Of a DNA stretch of 8,588 nt, positions 1 through 4,738 are shown piece by piece; positions within the stretch are counted from its first letter, which is position 1; the number at the start of each line of letters is the position of its first letter. The DNA is from CAYRZL01 sp964428795. GTDB taxonomy: Bacteria; Bacillota; Clostridia; Lachnospirales; Lachnospiraceae. Location: positions 1 to 8,588 of the forward strand of contig CAYRZL010000100.1 of the NCBI GenBank assembly GCA_964428795.1, in the 5' to 3' direction. The notes below the pieces were generated by a model that had not been told where the DNA came from, did not search any database, and was given only the letters and a program-made list of their open reading frames with translations. Both the position numbers and the translations under genes were made by a program.

Positions 1-77
1 AACTTATTGTTGATGCGCTCGATGTGGGTTCTGCCGATTCCGCCGGTTCCTACCAGTCCAATTCTCAGTTCACTCAT
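1..77 (-). CDS. Gfo/Idh/MocA dehydrogenase, IolG-like (N-terminal fragment)
   Basis: Only the first 25 codons are in the window; the gene runs off the left edge. The start reads MSELRIGLVGTGGIGRTHIE and continues RINNK. This is a beta strand followed by the Rossmann motif GxGxxG (residues 10-15), which binds NAD(P) in the Gfo/Idh/MocA family. The stretch is very close to the N-terminus of myo-inositol 2-dehydrogenase (IolG) as I remember it (LRIGVIGTGAIGKEHINRI), which oxidises myo-inositol to scyllo-inosose in the cytoplasm. A ribosome binding site AAGGAAGG lies 9 bases before the ATG. The gene has its own long upstream region (78-476) with a strong promoter and several operator-like sites. 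The family call is firm; the inositol substrate is inference from a short segment and could instead be another polyol or glycoside. Confidence 0.8.
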   Translation of the reverse strand, partial: MSELRIGLVGTGGIGRTHIERINNK

Positions 78-135
78 TTTGTTATACCTTCCTTTTTTAT
101 ATATTTTAGGGATAAGCCCTAATTCATCTCTGCGC

Positions 136-147
136 TACGAGATCGGG
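136..147. promoter_or_regulatory. Operator-like site A (weak copy)
   Basis: Plus strand TACGAGATCGGG contains the core CGAGATCG (138-145), the reverse complement of the CGATCTCG core of the palindrome at 2246-2259. It lies about 60 bases before the dehydrogenase start, inside the predicted transcript leader. It is the least convincing of the four copies in this gap because the AAAGAGT flank is lost. Confidence 0.25.
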
Positions 148-169
148 CTCGCATTTTCACCTAAGCTAT

Positions 170-211
170 TTCACACGCTTTGTATCATTACACTTTTAAA
201 AGCTGTGTGAA
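170..211 (-). repeat. Imperfect inverted repeat in the dehydrogenase leader
   Basis: TTCACACGCTTT (170-181) pairs with AAAGCTGTGTGAA (199-211): 12 base pairs with one bulged T and a 17-base loop. The right side of the loop also contains the palindrome CTTTTAAAAG (193-202). It lies in the predicted 5' leader of the dehydrogenase mRNA. There is no T-run after it on either strand, so it does not look like a terminator. It may be an RNA hairpin or a DNA dyad. Confidence 0.4.
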
Positions 212-235
212 TGGTTTTCCATTAGTTTCGGGATT

Positions 236-253
236 AACGAGACCGGACTCTTT
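236..253. promoter_or_regulatory. Operator-like site B
   Basis: On the minus strand it reads AAAGAGTCCGGTCTCGTT, with core CGGTCTCG at 238-245. It matches sites C (323-340) and D (344-361) and shares the CTCGTT half with the palindrome at 2246-2259. LacI-family proteins bind such short palindromic, CG-containing operators; the assignment to the local regulators is inference. Confidence 0.5.
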
Positions 254-259
254 GTCTTG
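242..259. repeat. 18-base direct repeat, copy 1
   Basis: ACCGGACTCTTTGTCTTG occurs here and, with no mismatch, at 350-367, a spacing of 108 bases. Similarity continues beyond the exact repeat: on the minus strand both copies are preceded by AATAAAAT, with a 3-base offset. This suggests a duplicated promoter-proximal module rather than a chance match. Confidence 0.9.
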
Positions 260-262
260 TAA

Positions 263-292
263 ATTTTATTGGATTTCCCTATTCCAAGTCGA
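263..292 (-). promoter_or_regulatory. Possible second promoter (P2) for the dehydrogenase gene
   Basis: Reading the minus strand, TCGACT (287-292) matches 4 of 6 bases of TTGACA. It is followed after 18 bases by TAAAAT (263-268), a 5 of 6 match to TATAAT. The direct repeat and site B follow it much as repeat copy 2 and site D follow the strong promoter at 373-401. It is weaker than that promoter and may be only a relic of the duplication. Confidence 0.3.
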
Positions 293-299
293 AATCCAA
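269..299. repeat. Perfect 9-bp inverted repeat
   Basis: TTGGATTTC (269-277) and GAAATCCAA (291-299) are exact reverse complements separated by 13 bases. The dyad overlaps the -35 and spacer of the possible P2 promoter. It could be a regulator site or an RNA hairpin in the transcript from the upstream promoter. It resembles none of the other operator-like sites. Confidence 0.45.
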
Positions 300-322
300 C
301 AAAAAATTACGTCAAAAATTGT

Positions 323-340
323 AACGATATCGGAATCTTT
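323..340. promoter_or_regulatory. Operator-like site C
   Basis: On the minus strand it reads AAAGATTCCGATATCGTT. The core CGATATCG (325-332) is a perfect 8-bp palindrome. Its core starts 21 bases from that of site D, about two turns of the helix, so both would present the same DNA face. Confidence 0.55.
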
Positions 341-343
341 ATT

Positions 344-361
344 TGCGATACCGGACTCTTT
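344..361. promoter_or_regulatory. Operator-like site D, just downstream of promoter P1
   Basis: On the minus strand it reads AAAGAGTCCGGTATCGCA, with core CGGTATCG (346-353). It starts about 20 bases past the -10 box of the P1 promoter, so it would lie in the first transcribed bases, where a bound repressor blocks initiation or early elongation. It matches 16 of 18 bases with the site at the LacI-1 promoter (1615-1632). Confidence 0.6.
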
Positions 362-367
362 GTCTTG
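350..367. repeat. 18-base direct repeat, copy 2
   Basis: Identical to 242-259 (ACCGGACTCTTTGTCTTG). This copy covers the left part of site D and the predicted transcription start of P1. Confidence 0.9.
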
Positions 368-372
368 ATTTT

Positions 373-401
373 ATTATAACCTCACTACTCATTTTTGTCT
401 A
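373..401 (-). promoter_or_regulatory. Strong sigma-A-type promoter (P1) for the dehydrogenase gene
   Basis: Reading the minus strand, TAGACA (396-401, 5 of 6 to consensus) is followed after exactly 17 bases by a perfect TATAAT (373-378). Transcription would start near 366, giving a leader of about 290 bases before the ATG at 77. It lies downstream of the LacI-1 terminator (477-509), so the dehydrogenase gene appears to be an independent transcription unit. Sites D and C lie directly downstream of the start, which fits negative control. Confidence 0.65.
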
Positions 402-476
402 CCGTAATTTGTTACAATAATTATATAAATTATTTGTGTATTTTTTACAACTATCTCGTTTTTTCGCATTTTCTTG

Positions 477-509
477 AAAAAAGCTGCTCCAGCAGGATCC
501 GGAACGGCT
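477..509 (-). terminator. Rho-independent terminator after LacI-1
   Basis: In the minus-strand transcript AGCCGTTCC (501-509) can pair with GGAGCAGCT (482-490). This is a 9-position stem with one C-A mismatch and one G-U pair, and a 10-base loop. It runs straight into a run of T (477-482). It lies about 27 bases after the LacI-1 stop codon. Confidence 0.6.
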
Positions 510-535
510 GAAGATTTAACATTCTTGCAAATATT

Positions 536-1561
536 TTATTTATTCATAATATTCTCCTTCAGGAGTATCTCATTCTTTGTATAGAATATACTCCGTTCCG
601 GTTCATGTTCATAAATCAGGTTCTGAAACAACAAACGCATGGCAAGCCGCCCCTGTTCTGACAGATCTCCACTAATGGTACAGGCAATTTCCCCATCACG
701 CACAAGTGTGACGATTTCAGGATATTTTTCATAACACATGACTGTCAGCTTCCCTTGCATCCCTTTGTCCCGAATCGCACGGCAGATATCCTGCACGCGA
801 CCACAGGTAATAAACAATGCATTCATTTCCGGATTGCGCTCCAGTAGCTCAACGGTCTGCTCATATGCATCTATAGCGACTTCCCTAATCTCTACCGACT
901 CTGCAATTGAAATTTTAGGAAAATTTTCTTTGAGATACGCCGAGAATGCATATTCACGCTGTTTCACAGCGCACATATTTCTGCTGGAAATAATCCCCAG
1001 CGTTCCCCCTTGCGGCACGCAAAGACTAAACATCCGTGCAGCGACCTGTCCTGCCTGTACCATGTCCTGCCCGACAAAGCACAGGCGTGGTGCATCCTCC
1101 AGATCAGAGTTTACAACTACTACCGGGATTTTGGCTATTTGCAATCCATTCATTGCTTCTATCACAGCAGGAGATTCAATTGGCAACAGAACAATGCCGG
1201 AAACATCTCTGCTGCTCAATTCCCGCAGGCAGCGTGCCTGCCCTTCTGCATCAGAAAACGGCATTTCATGATACTCAACCTCAACATTAAAACTGTTGAA
1301 ATCCTGTCGGATTAGTTCCATTCCCTGTTTCAAAAATGGTTGCGCATCTACTGTCGGCAGCACAACAGCAACCTTCATTTTTTTCTTCTGATAATTCAGT
1401 GCTTTGGCAAGTGGATTGGATTCATACCCATATTCATCCAACAGCCTACGGATCTCCTGACGTTTTGCATCGCTCACACCAGGTCTATTGTGGAGCACCT
1501 TATCAACAGTTGACTTATGTACCCCCGCGAGTTCGGCAATCTGTTTTAGTGTAATACTCAT
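536..1561 (-). CDS. LacI-family transcriptional regulator (LacI-1)
   Basis: A 341-residue protein with the usual LacI length. An N-terminal helix-turn-helix (about residues 4-24: LKQIAELAG, then VHKSTVDKVLHNRPG) is followed by a hinge (NPLAKALNY, about 49-57). A periplasmic-binding-protein-like sensor domain then runs from about residue 63 to near the end (VAVVLPTVDAQPFL; PRLCFVGQD). It should bind DNA as a dimer and respond to a small sugar-like ligand. The start is set by alignment with the paralogue at 7416-8441; the ribosome binding site (AAGGAAAG, about 12 bases upstream) is weak. A TATAAT box and an operator-like site lie in front of it, suggesting autoregulation, and a terminator follows. 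Nearest targets are probably the downstream dehydrogenase gene and itself. The family is certain; the ligand is unknown. Confidence 0.93.
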   Translation of the reverse strand: MSITLKQIAELAGVHKSTVDKVLHNRPGVSDAKRQEIRRLLDEYGYESNPLAKALNYQKKKMKVAVVLPTVDAQPFLKQGMELIRQDFNSFNVEVEYHEMPFSDAEGQARCLRELSSRDVSGIVLLPIESPAVIEAMNGLQIAKIPVVVVNSDLEDAPRLCFVGQDMVQAGQVAARMFSLCVPQGGTLGIISSRNMCAVKQREYAFSAYLKENFPKISIAESVEIREVAIDAYEQTVELLERNPEMNALFITCGRVQDICRAIRDKGMQGKLTVMCYEKYPEIVTLVRDGEIACTISGDLSEQGRLAMRLLFQNLIYEHEPERSIFYTKNEILLKENIMNK

Positions 1562-1614
1562 GTGGTTTCTTTTCTTTCCTTTATTGTAGTCTAAGAGGAC
1601 GGTGAAAACCGGAA

Positions 1615-1632
1615 GATACCGTACTCTTTTTC
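1615..1632. promoter_or_regulatory. Operator-like site at the LacI-1 promoter
   Basis: Plus strand GATACCGTACTCTTTTTC matches GATACCGGACTCTTTGTC of site D (347-364) at 16 of 18 positions. It ends next to the -10 box (1633-1638), so it covers the predicted transcription start of LacI-1. It is nested in a small dyad: ACGGT (1599-1603) with ACCGT (1618-1622), and CGGT-GAAA-ACCG at 1600-1611. Confidence 0.55.
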
Positions 1633-1638
1633 ATTATA
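1633..1638 (-). promoter_or_regulatory. -10 box of the LacI-1 promoter
   Basis: A perfect TATAAT on the minus strand in AT-rich DNA, about 72 bases before the LacI-1 start. I see no good -35 hexamer at 16-18 bases (AATGAA at 17) and no extended -10 TG. The promoter may therefore be weak or need an activator. Confidence 0.4.
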
Positions 1639-1760
1639 TTCTTTTTATAGCAATATTCATTTATTCAATAATTATGTGCAGTACTCCTTCTTTGAATAGC
1701 GAAAATGCGTCCTTCCATTTGCTGTGCGAAAAACGGCATTCCCTGCTTTATGCAATGGTA

Positions 1761-2051
1761 TCATTTATTACCATTCGTACAGTCTTCGACAGGCTTTGCA
1801 GCTTCTATTGTCTCAGGCTGTGTGTATTCCGTATCTTCTGCCTTATCCTTTTCAAGATAAAACATCCGATCAATCAAAAAGCCGACTGCAAATCCTACTA
1901 CCAGTCCCAGTATTTCCAATTCAGAACTATTCTTTTGCAGTATTCCATTCAGAATCATACTGATTGCATATCCCAATGCCGCACCCAAAAATTCTGACTG
2001 CGGAAAAGTGTTAAATACTTTGCGTTGTGTACTGTGATATCCTTTTTTCAT
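1761..2051 (-). CDS. Small two-helix glycine-zipper membrane protein, function unknown
   Basis: I do not recognise this 96-residue protein. After a short basic N-terminus (MKKGYHSTQRK) come two hydrophobic helices, at about residues 21-38 and 47-64. Each carries a glycine zipper: G23-x3-G27-x3-S31 and G49-x3-G53-x3-G57. The tail (about 67-96) is hydrophilic and acidic, beginning EKDKAEDTEY. This predicts a hairpin in the cytoplasmic membrane with helix-helix packing, possibly oligomeric. The start at 2051 is chosen because AGGAGG (2061-2066) lies 9 bases upstream. An in-frame extension to 2243 exists, but it would begin at the -35 box of the predicted promoter (2215-2243) and has no such site. 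It has its own promoter with operator-like sites on both sides and lies between the TIM-barrel gene and LacI-1, so a role in the same pathway is likely but undefined. Confidence 0.75.
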   Translation of the reverse strand: MKKGYHSTQRKVFNTFPQSEFLGAALGYAISMILNGILQKNSSELEILGLVVGFAVGFLIDRMFYLEKDKAEDTEYTQPETIEAAKPVEDCTNGNK

Positions 2052-2113
2052 GTAGTTCAGCCTCCTGCCTGAAATGTTTTGACGGATCGTACTTTTTTCC
2101 AGTCGGAAAGGGA

Positions 2114-2145
2114 TGCCGGAGATGGTTCCCATGCCATCTCCGGCA
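2114..2145 (-). repeat. 12-bp perfect hairpin in the leader of the small membrane gene
   Basis: TGCCGGAGATGG (2114-2125) and CCATCTCCGGCA (2134-2145) pair perfectly around an 8-base loop. It sits between the predicted promoter (2215-2243) and the ribosome binding site (2061-2066), so it would form in the mRNA leader. No T-run follows on the minus strand, arguing against a simple terminator. It may stabilise the mRNA or affect translation. Confidence 0.6.
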
Positions 2146-2203
2146 AGCAGGAAAAGTGAATAAAAAGCAAATACGCCTTTTATTGAGTCGAGACGCGGCA
2201 GGG

Positions 2204-2220
2204 TGATACCGCACTTTATA
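2204..2220. promoter_or_regulatory. Operator-like site overlapping the start of the small-membrane-gene transcript
   Basis: Plus strand TGATACCGCACTTTATA shares GATACCG and the ACT(T)T tail with site D and the LacI-1 site. On the minus strand the core is CGGTATCA (2204-2211). It begins 3 bases past the -10 box, where a repressor would block polymerase. Confidence 0.4.
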
Positions 2221-2243
2221 AGAAGAGAGTAAACTTGAAACAA
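2215..2243 (-). promoter_or_regulatory. Promoter of the small membrane gene
   Basis: Reading the minus strand, TTGTTT (2238-2243) is followed after exactly 17 bases by TATAAA (2215-2220, 5 of 6). Transcription would start near 2208. The terminator after the TIM-barrel gene ends just upstream, so a separate promoter here makes sense. Operator-like sites abut both ends. Confidence 0.5.
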
Positions 2244-2245
2244 GA

Positions 2246-2259
2246 AAACGATCTCGTTT
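2246..2259. promoter_or_regulatory. Palindromic operator-like site upstream of the small-membrane-gene promoter
   Basis: AAACGATCTCGTTT is two perfect 6-base half-sites (AAACGA and TCGTTT) around a central TC. Its core CGATCTCG matches the core family of sites A-D. It abuts the -35 box, and its centre is about 45 bp from that of the site at 2204-2211. This spacing would let one dimer of dimers, or two dimers, enclose the promoter. Confidence 0.55.
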
Positions 2260-2282
2260 CTCTAAAATAAAAGATATTTAGG

Positions 2283-2320
2283 AAAATCAGGAGAAGGATT
2301 TGATAGGTTGCTCCTTCTCC
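2283..2320 (-). terminator. Rho-independent terminator after the TIM-barrel gene
   Basis: In the minus-strand transcript GGAGAAGGA (2312-2320) pairs with TCCTTCTCC (2290-2298): a 9-bp perfect stem with a 13-base loop. It is followed by TGATTTTCC with four consecutive T. It lies 26 bases after the stop codon of the TIM-barrel gene. Confidence 0.65.
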
Positions 2321-2346
2321 CTAAGAAAGTAAGGATACGTGCAAAT

Positions 2347-3312
2347 TTATTTGCTGATCGTTGCCTTGAGTGCGTTAATTGAGGTCTCCAGACCAGCCTC
2401 AACACTCATGGTCAGATCTTCCATTTCCAACGACACATAGCCGTCATAGCCCATCATATGGCATACAGAGAAGAATTCCTTCCACCACTTCAGGTCACGA
2501 CCACAGCCTACTGCAACGTAGTTCCAAGTACGATCCTTGGAGCAGTCCACCGGCAGGTTCTCCAGCAGACCATCAACATCAACATTGTACTGCTCCGGAC
2601 GCGCATCCTTCCCATGGACATAGAAGATCTTATCGCCCAGTGCACGTGCTGCTGCGATCGGCTCTGCGCCCTGAATCATCAGGTGAGACGGGTCGAGATT
2701 CAGACCGAGTACATCGGAATCTTCGCCCACTACTTCACACAGCTTATTGAAGGTGCGGACATTGTGCACCAGCGCGCCCGGGAACTCCTCGATTGCGATC
2801 TTCTTGACGCCGGCTTCCTTTGCAATGCGGCAGGTTTCCTTCCACCACTCGCCAGCAACTTCCCACTGGTACTTTACGCCTTCTGCCATGTAGTTAAAGC
2901 CATCGTATTCCGGCCAAGATACCGTGGATACGAACCAGTTTGGGGTCTTATCGCCCGGTGCGCCTGCCGGCAGACCGGACATAGTAACAACGGTGTCAAC
3001 ACCCATCCTACCTGCCAGAACCATAGTGTCACGCATGGTCTTGGAATGTGCATGACCCATCGGAGTGTCGATCAGTGGGTTGCCGGAGCAGTTCAGTGCG
3101 GAAATCGCCAGACCGCGCTTTGCGATCTCAGCGAGGAACGCTTCGCGCTTTGCGTCGTTGTTGATATAATCTTCCGCACATTCGATGAAGTTACAGCCGC
3201 CCCAGCCGCCTGCGGTCATTTCAATTGCATCAAGACCGTAAGCCTTGACCTTATCGAGCATTTCCGTGAACGGGATTTTTCCGAATACGTCGGTACAGAT
3301 AGATAGTTTCAT
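2347..3312 (-). CDS. Sugar isomerase/epimerase, xylose isomerase-like TIM barrel
   Basis: A 321-residue protein of the AP endonuclease 2 / xylose isomerase-like TIM-barrel superfamily, which contains IolE (inosose dehydratase), IolI (inosose isomerase), tagatose 3-epimerase types and the large subunit of C-glycoside-cleaving enzymes. Barrel-strand ends carry the expected divalent-metal ligands: E175/E176 (IAIEEFPG), D207 with H210 (LNLDPSH), H233 (VHGKDA) and E296 (SLEMED). The N-terminus MKLSICTDVFG is the first strand, with no signal peptide, so it is cytoplasmic. GGAGG lies 9 bases before the ATG. It follows the ABC importer on the same strand after a 327-base gap and has its own terminator. 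With IolG-like genes nearby, action on a keto-inositol or keto-sugar is the natural inference. It may instead act on a 3-keto-glycoside, though no small lyase-type beta subunit is visible. Confidence 0.88.
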   Translation of the reverse strand: MKLSICTDVFGKIPFTEMLDKVKAYGLDAIEMTAGGWGGCNFIECAEDYINNDAKREAFLAEIAKRGLAISALNCSGNPLIDTPMGHAHSKTMRDTMVLAGRMGVDTVVTMSGLPAGAPGDKTPNWFVSTVSWPEYDGFNYMAEGVKYQWEVAGEWWKETCRIAKEAGVKKIAIEEFPGALVHNVRTFNKLCEVVGEDSDVLGLNLDPSHLMIQGAEPIAAARALGDKIFYVHGKDARPEQYNVDVDGLLENLPVDCSKDRTWNYVAVGCGRDLKWWKEFFSVCHMMGYDGYVSLEMEDLTMSVEAGLETSINALKATISK

Positions 3313-3347
3313 GTTTTACAACCTCCAAATACAATTCTTTTTAGCGT

Positions 3348-3359
3348 AGGCAATTGCCT
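3348..3359. promoter_or_regulatory. 12-bp perfect palindrome before the TIM-barrel gene
   Basis: AGGCAATTGCCT is a perfect palindrome, and one base further out G3346 and C3361 also pair. It lies 36-47 bases before the ATG at 3312, beside AT-rich DNA that could hold a promoter, though no clear -35/-10 pair is seen. It differs from the CGRTMTCG sites and may bind a different regulator, or be chance. Confidence 0.35.
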
Positions 3360-3381
3360 GCATAATTGTTTTTTTATTCCG

Positions 3382-3525
3382 TTATTTTTCTGAACCCAAG
3401 CCACGCTGCACAGATAAAAGGTTGGACAGAGAGTTATATGCAGCAGCGGCAATCGGCTCATGAGGAGAATTGGGATGCAATTCCCAACTATGACTGCCCT
3501 CCGGGTCATGCCCCTTCAAGCCCAT
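3382..3525 (-). CDS. Possible 47-residue small protein (uncertain)
   Basis: I do not recognise this frame. It encodes 47 residues beginning MGLKGHDPEGSHSWELHP and ending RGLGSEK, in the gap between the binding-protein gene and the TIM-barrel gene on the same strand. AGGAGAAGG lies 8 bases before the ATG (3534-3542). The stretch is clearly richer in G+C than the neighbouring gaps, which hints at coding or structured RNA. Against it, an overlapping frame on the plus strand (ATG at 3438, stop 3594-3596) looks about as protein-like. The DNA also holds small dyads such as TTGGGA/TCCCAA (3470-3487). It could be a small protein, a structured RNA or a gene remnant. Confidence 0.3.
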   Translation of the reverse strand: MGLKGHDPEGSHSWELHPNSPHEPIAAAAYNSLSNLLSVQRGLGSEK

Positions 3526-3540
3526 ACCATAAACCTTCTC

Positions 3541-3575
3541 CTGTCGTGCTTCCTAAATCAAAGGAAGCACGACAG
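3541..3575 (-). repeat. 13-bp perfect hairpin after the binding-protein gene
   Basis: CTGTCGTGCTTCC (3541-3553) and GGAAGCACGACAG (3563-3575) pair perfectly around a 9-base loop, 65 bases after the binding-protein stop. No T-run follows on the minus strand, and only a short broken one on the plus strand. It is a stable 3' hairpin of the importer mRNA that may stop processing or partly terminate, but it is not a textbook terminator. Confidence 0.6.
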
Positions 3576-3639
3576 TTTCGGGTTATTAAAAAGTGAAAAG
3601 AAAAATAGAATTCTAATGCTATTTCAACAATTTATTTAA

Positions 3640-4704
3640 TTAGTTAATCAAGTCCTTATAATCGTCGATATTCTCAGCCGTTACAGACTGGTAATCAACC
3701 ATGATCTCGTTAACACCTTCGTAAGTTTCCGAAGCGGTGCCAACCTCGTCATATCCCTTGCCATCCACGAGGAACTGATCCAGTGCTTCAAGGCAAGCTG
3801 CGCTCTGACCGGCAGCATCCTGCAGTACGGTCTGAACCATATTGCCATCCAAAATTGCCTGCAGTGCATCCGAAGTGCCGTCGATACCGGATACGAAGAT
3901 CTCGGTATTTCCATTCAGCAGGCCTGCACCCTTCAAGGACTCCATTGCGCCCAAAGCCATCTGGTCATTTGCTGCGATGATGGCGTCAAACTGTGCTTCT
4001 CCGCCAGAAGCATACTTCTGAATCCACGCATCGGTCGTTTCCATTGCGTCTGCCTTTACGTAGTCCGCATCCTGCGAATCCAGGCACTGGCTGTCCCAGT
4101 CAAAGCCCAGCTCTTCCAGTGCGTCCTGTGTGCCCTGCTTGCGCTGTGCCGCATGATCCAGACCATTGGTACCCTCAAGGTACAGGATGTGAGCCTTGTC
4201 AATACCGATGCTTTCGTCCAGCAGACCGCCAACATACTCGCCTTGCAGGTAGCCGGAGTTGTAGTGTGGAGAACCGATAAACAGATATTCACACTCAGAC
4301 GGATCACACGCGTTGCCAATAAGAATGCACGGGATGTCTGCCTGATTGCAGGCCTTGACTGCCGGAACGATGCCATCGGCGTCACACGGAACGATAATGA
4401 TTGCGTCAACGCCCTGTGCGATAAAGGTGTTGACCTGGTCGATCTGCTTCTGCACGTCGTTGTTGCCGTCGGTGAAGGATATGCTGTAATTGCCCGCTTC
4501 CTTCAGCGCTGCGTCAACGGCTTCCTTACGGGACGAGCAGAACACATCCGTATCCGCAAGGTTTACATAACCAATCTTAAACTGATCTCCGCTTGCCGCG
4601 CCGGACCCGGTCTCCGTCGAGTTATTGCCGCCACAGCCTGCGAGTGCTCCGATGGACAAAGCGCCGGCTAAAACCATAGCCGAAAGTCTTTTCCACATTT
4701 TCAT
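3640..4704 (-). CDS. ABC importer sugar-binding lipoprotein (RbsB-type)
   Basis: A 354-residue substrate-binding protein. The N-terminus is a lipoprotein signal: basic MKMWKR, a hydrophobic stretch, then the lipobox LAGC (21-24). Cys24 would be lipidated and anchored outside the membrane, followed by a Gly/Ser/Thr linker. From about residue 42 comes a two-lobed type-I fold (Peripla_BP_4 type): FKIGYVNLADTDVF, AAQGVD-like repeat with DAIIIVPCDADG (100-111), AANDQMALGAMESL (244-257) and VSGIDGTSDALQAI (271-284). These are typical of ribose/galactose/inositol binders. AAAGGAGGA lies just upstream of the ATG. It is the last gene of the importer operon, 108 bases after the permease, with a hairpin in that gap that may help raise its level over the membrane subunits. 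The substrate cannot be read from sequence alone. Confidence 0.93.
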   Translation of the reverse strand: MKMWKRLSAMVLAGALSIGALAGCGGNNSTETGSGAASGDQFKIGYVNLADTDVFCSSRKEAVDAALKEAGNYSISFTDGNNDVQKQIDQVNTFIAQGVDAIIIVPCDADGIVPAVKACNQADIPCILIGNACDPSECEYLFIGSPHYNSGYLQGEYVGGLLDESIGIDKAHILYLEGTNGLDHAAQRKQGTQDALEELGFDWDSQCLDSQDADYVKADAMETTDAWIQKYASGGEAQFDAIIAANDQMALGAMESLKGAGLLNGNTEIFVSGIDGTSDALQAILDGNMVQTVLQDAAGQSAACLEALDQFLVDGKGYDEVGTASETYEGVNEIMVDYQSVTAENIDDYKDLIN

Positions 4705-4738
4705 TTTGTTTCCTCCTTTAAAATTGTATCATTTATCA

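Noticed and set aside
738..1271. Long plus-strand open frames across LacI-1, and similar ones across the TIM-barrel, binding-protein and ATPase genes
   Set aside because: They are antisense to clear family members, lack ribosome binding sites and show no recognisable domains.
2052..2243. N-terminal extension of the small membrane protein to an ATG at 2243
   Set aside because: That start lies at the -35 box of the predicted promoter and has no comparable ribosome binding site, while AGGAGG is ideally placed for the start at 2051.
3374..3384. 11-base match TTATTCCGTTA shared with 7408-7418
   Set aside because: An AT-rich 11-base match in a window of this size can occur by chance, and one copy overlaps the LacI-2 stop codon.
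3366..3596. Plus-strand open frame of 76 codons that looks partly protein-like
   Set aside because: It runs through the perfect 13-bp hairpin, has no clear ribosome binding site, and opposes every other gene. The minus-strand frame over the same DNA has a better start signal. I kept the region as a finding, not as a gene.
3881..3890. TCGATACCGG inside the binding-protein gene, and GCGATACCGAG near 5459 inside the permease gene, matching the operator core
   Set aside because: They encode conserved protein segments (SGID; LGIAL), where GGT-ATC-G codons produce the core by chance. They show that the 8-base core alone is not specific.
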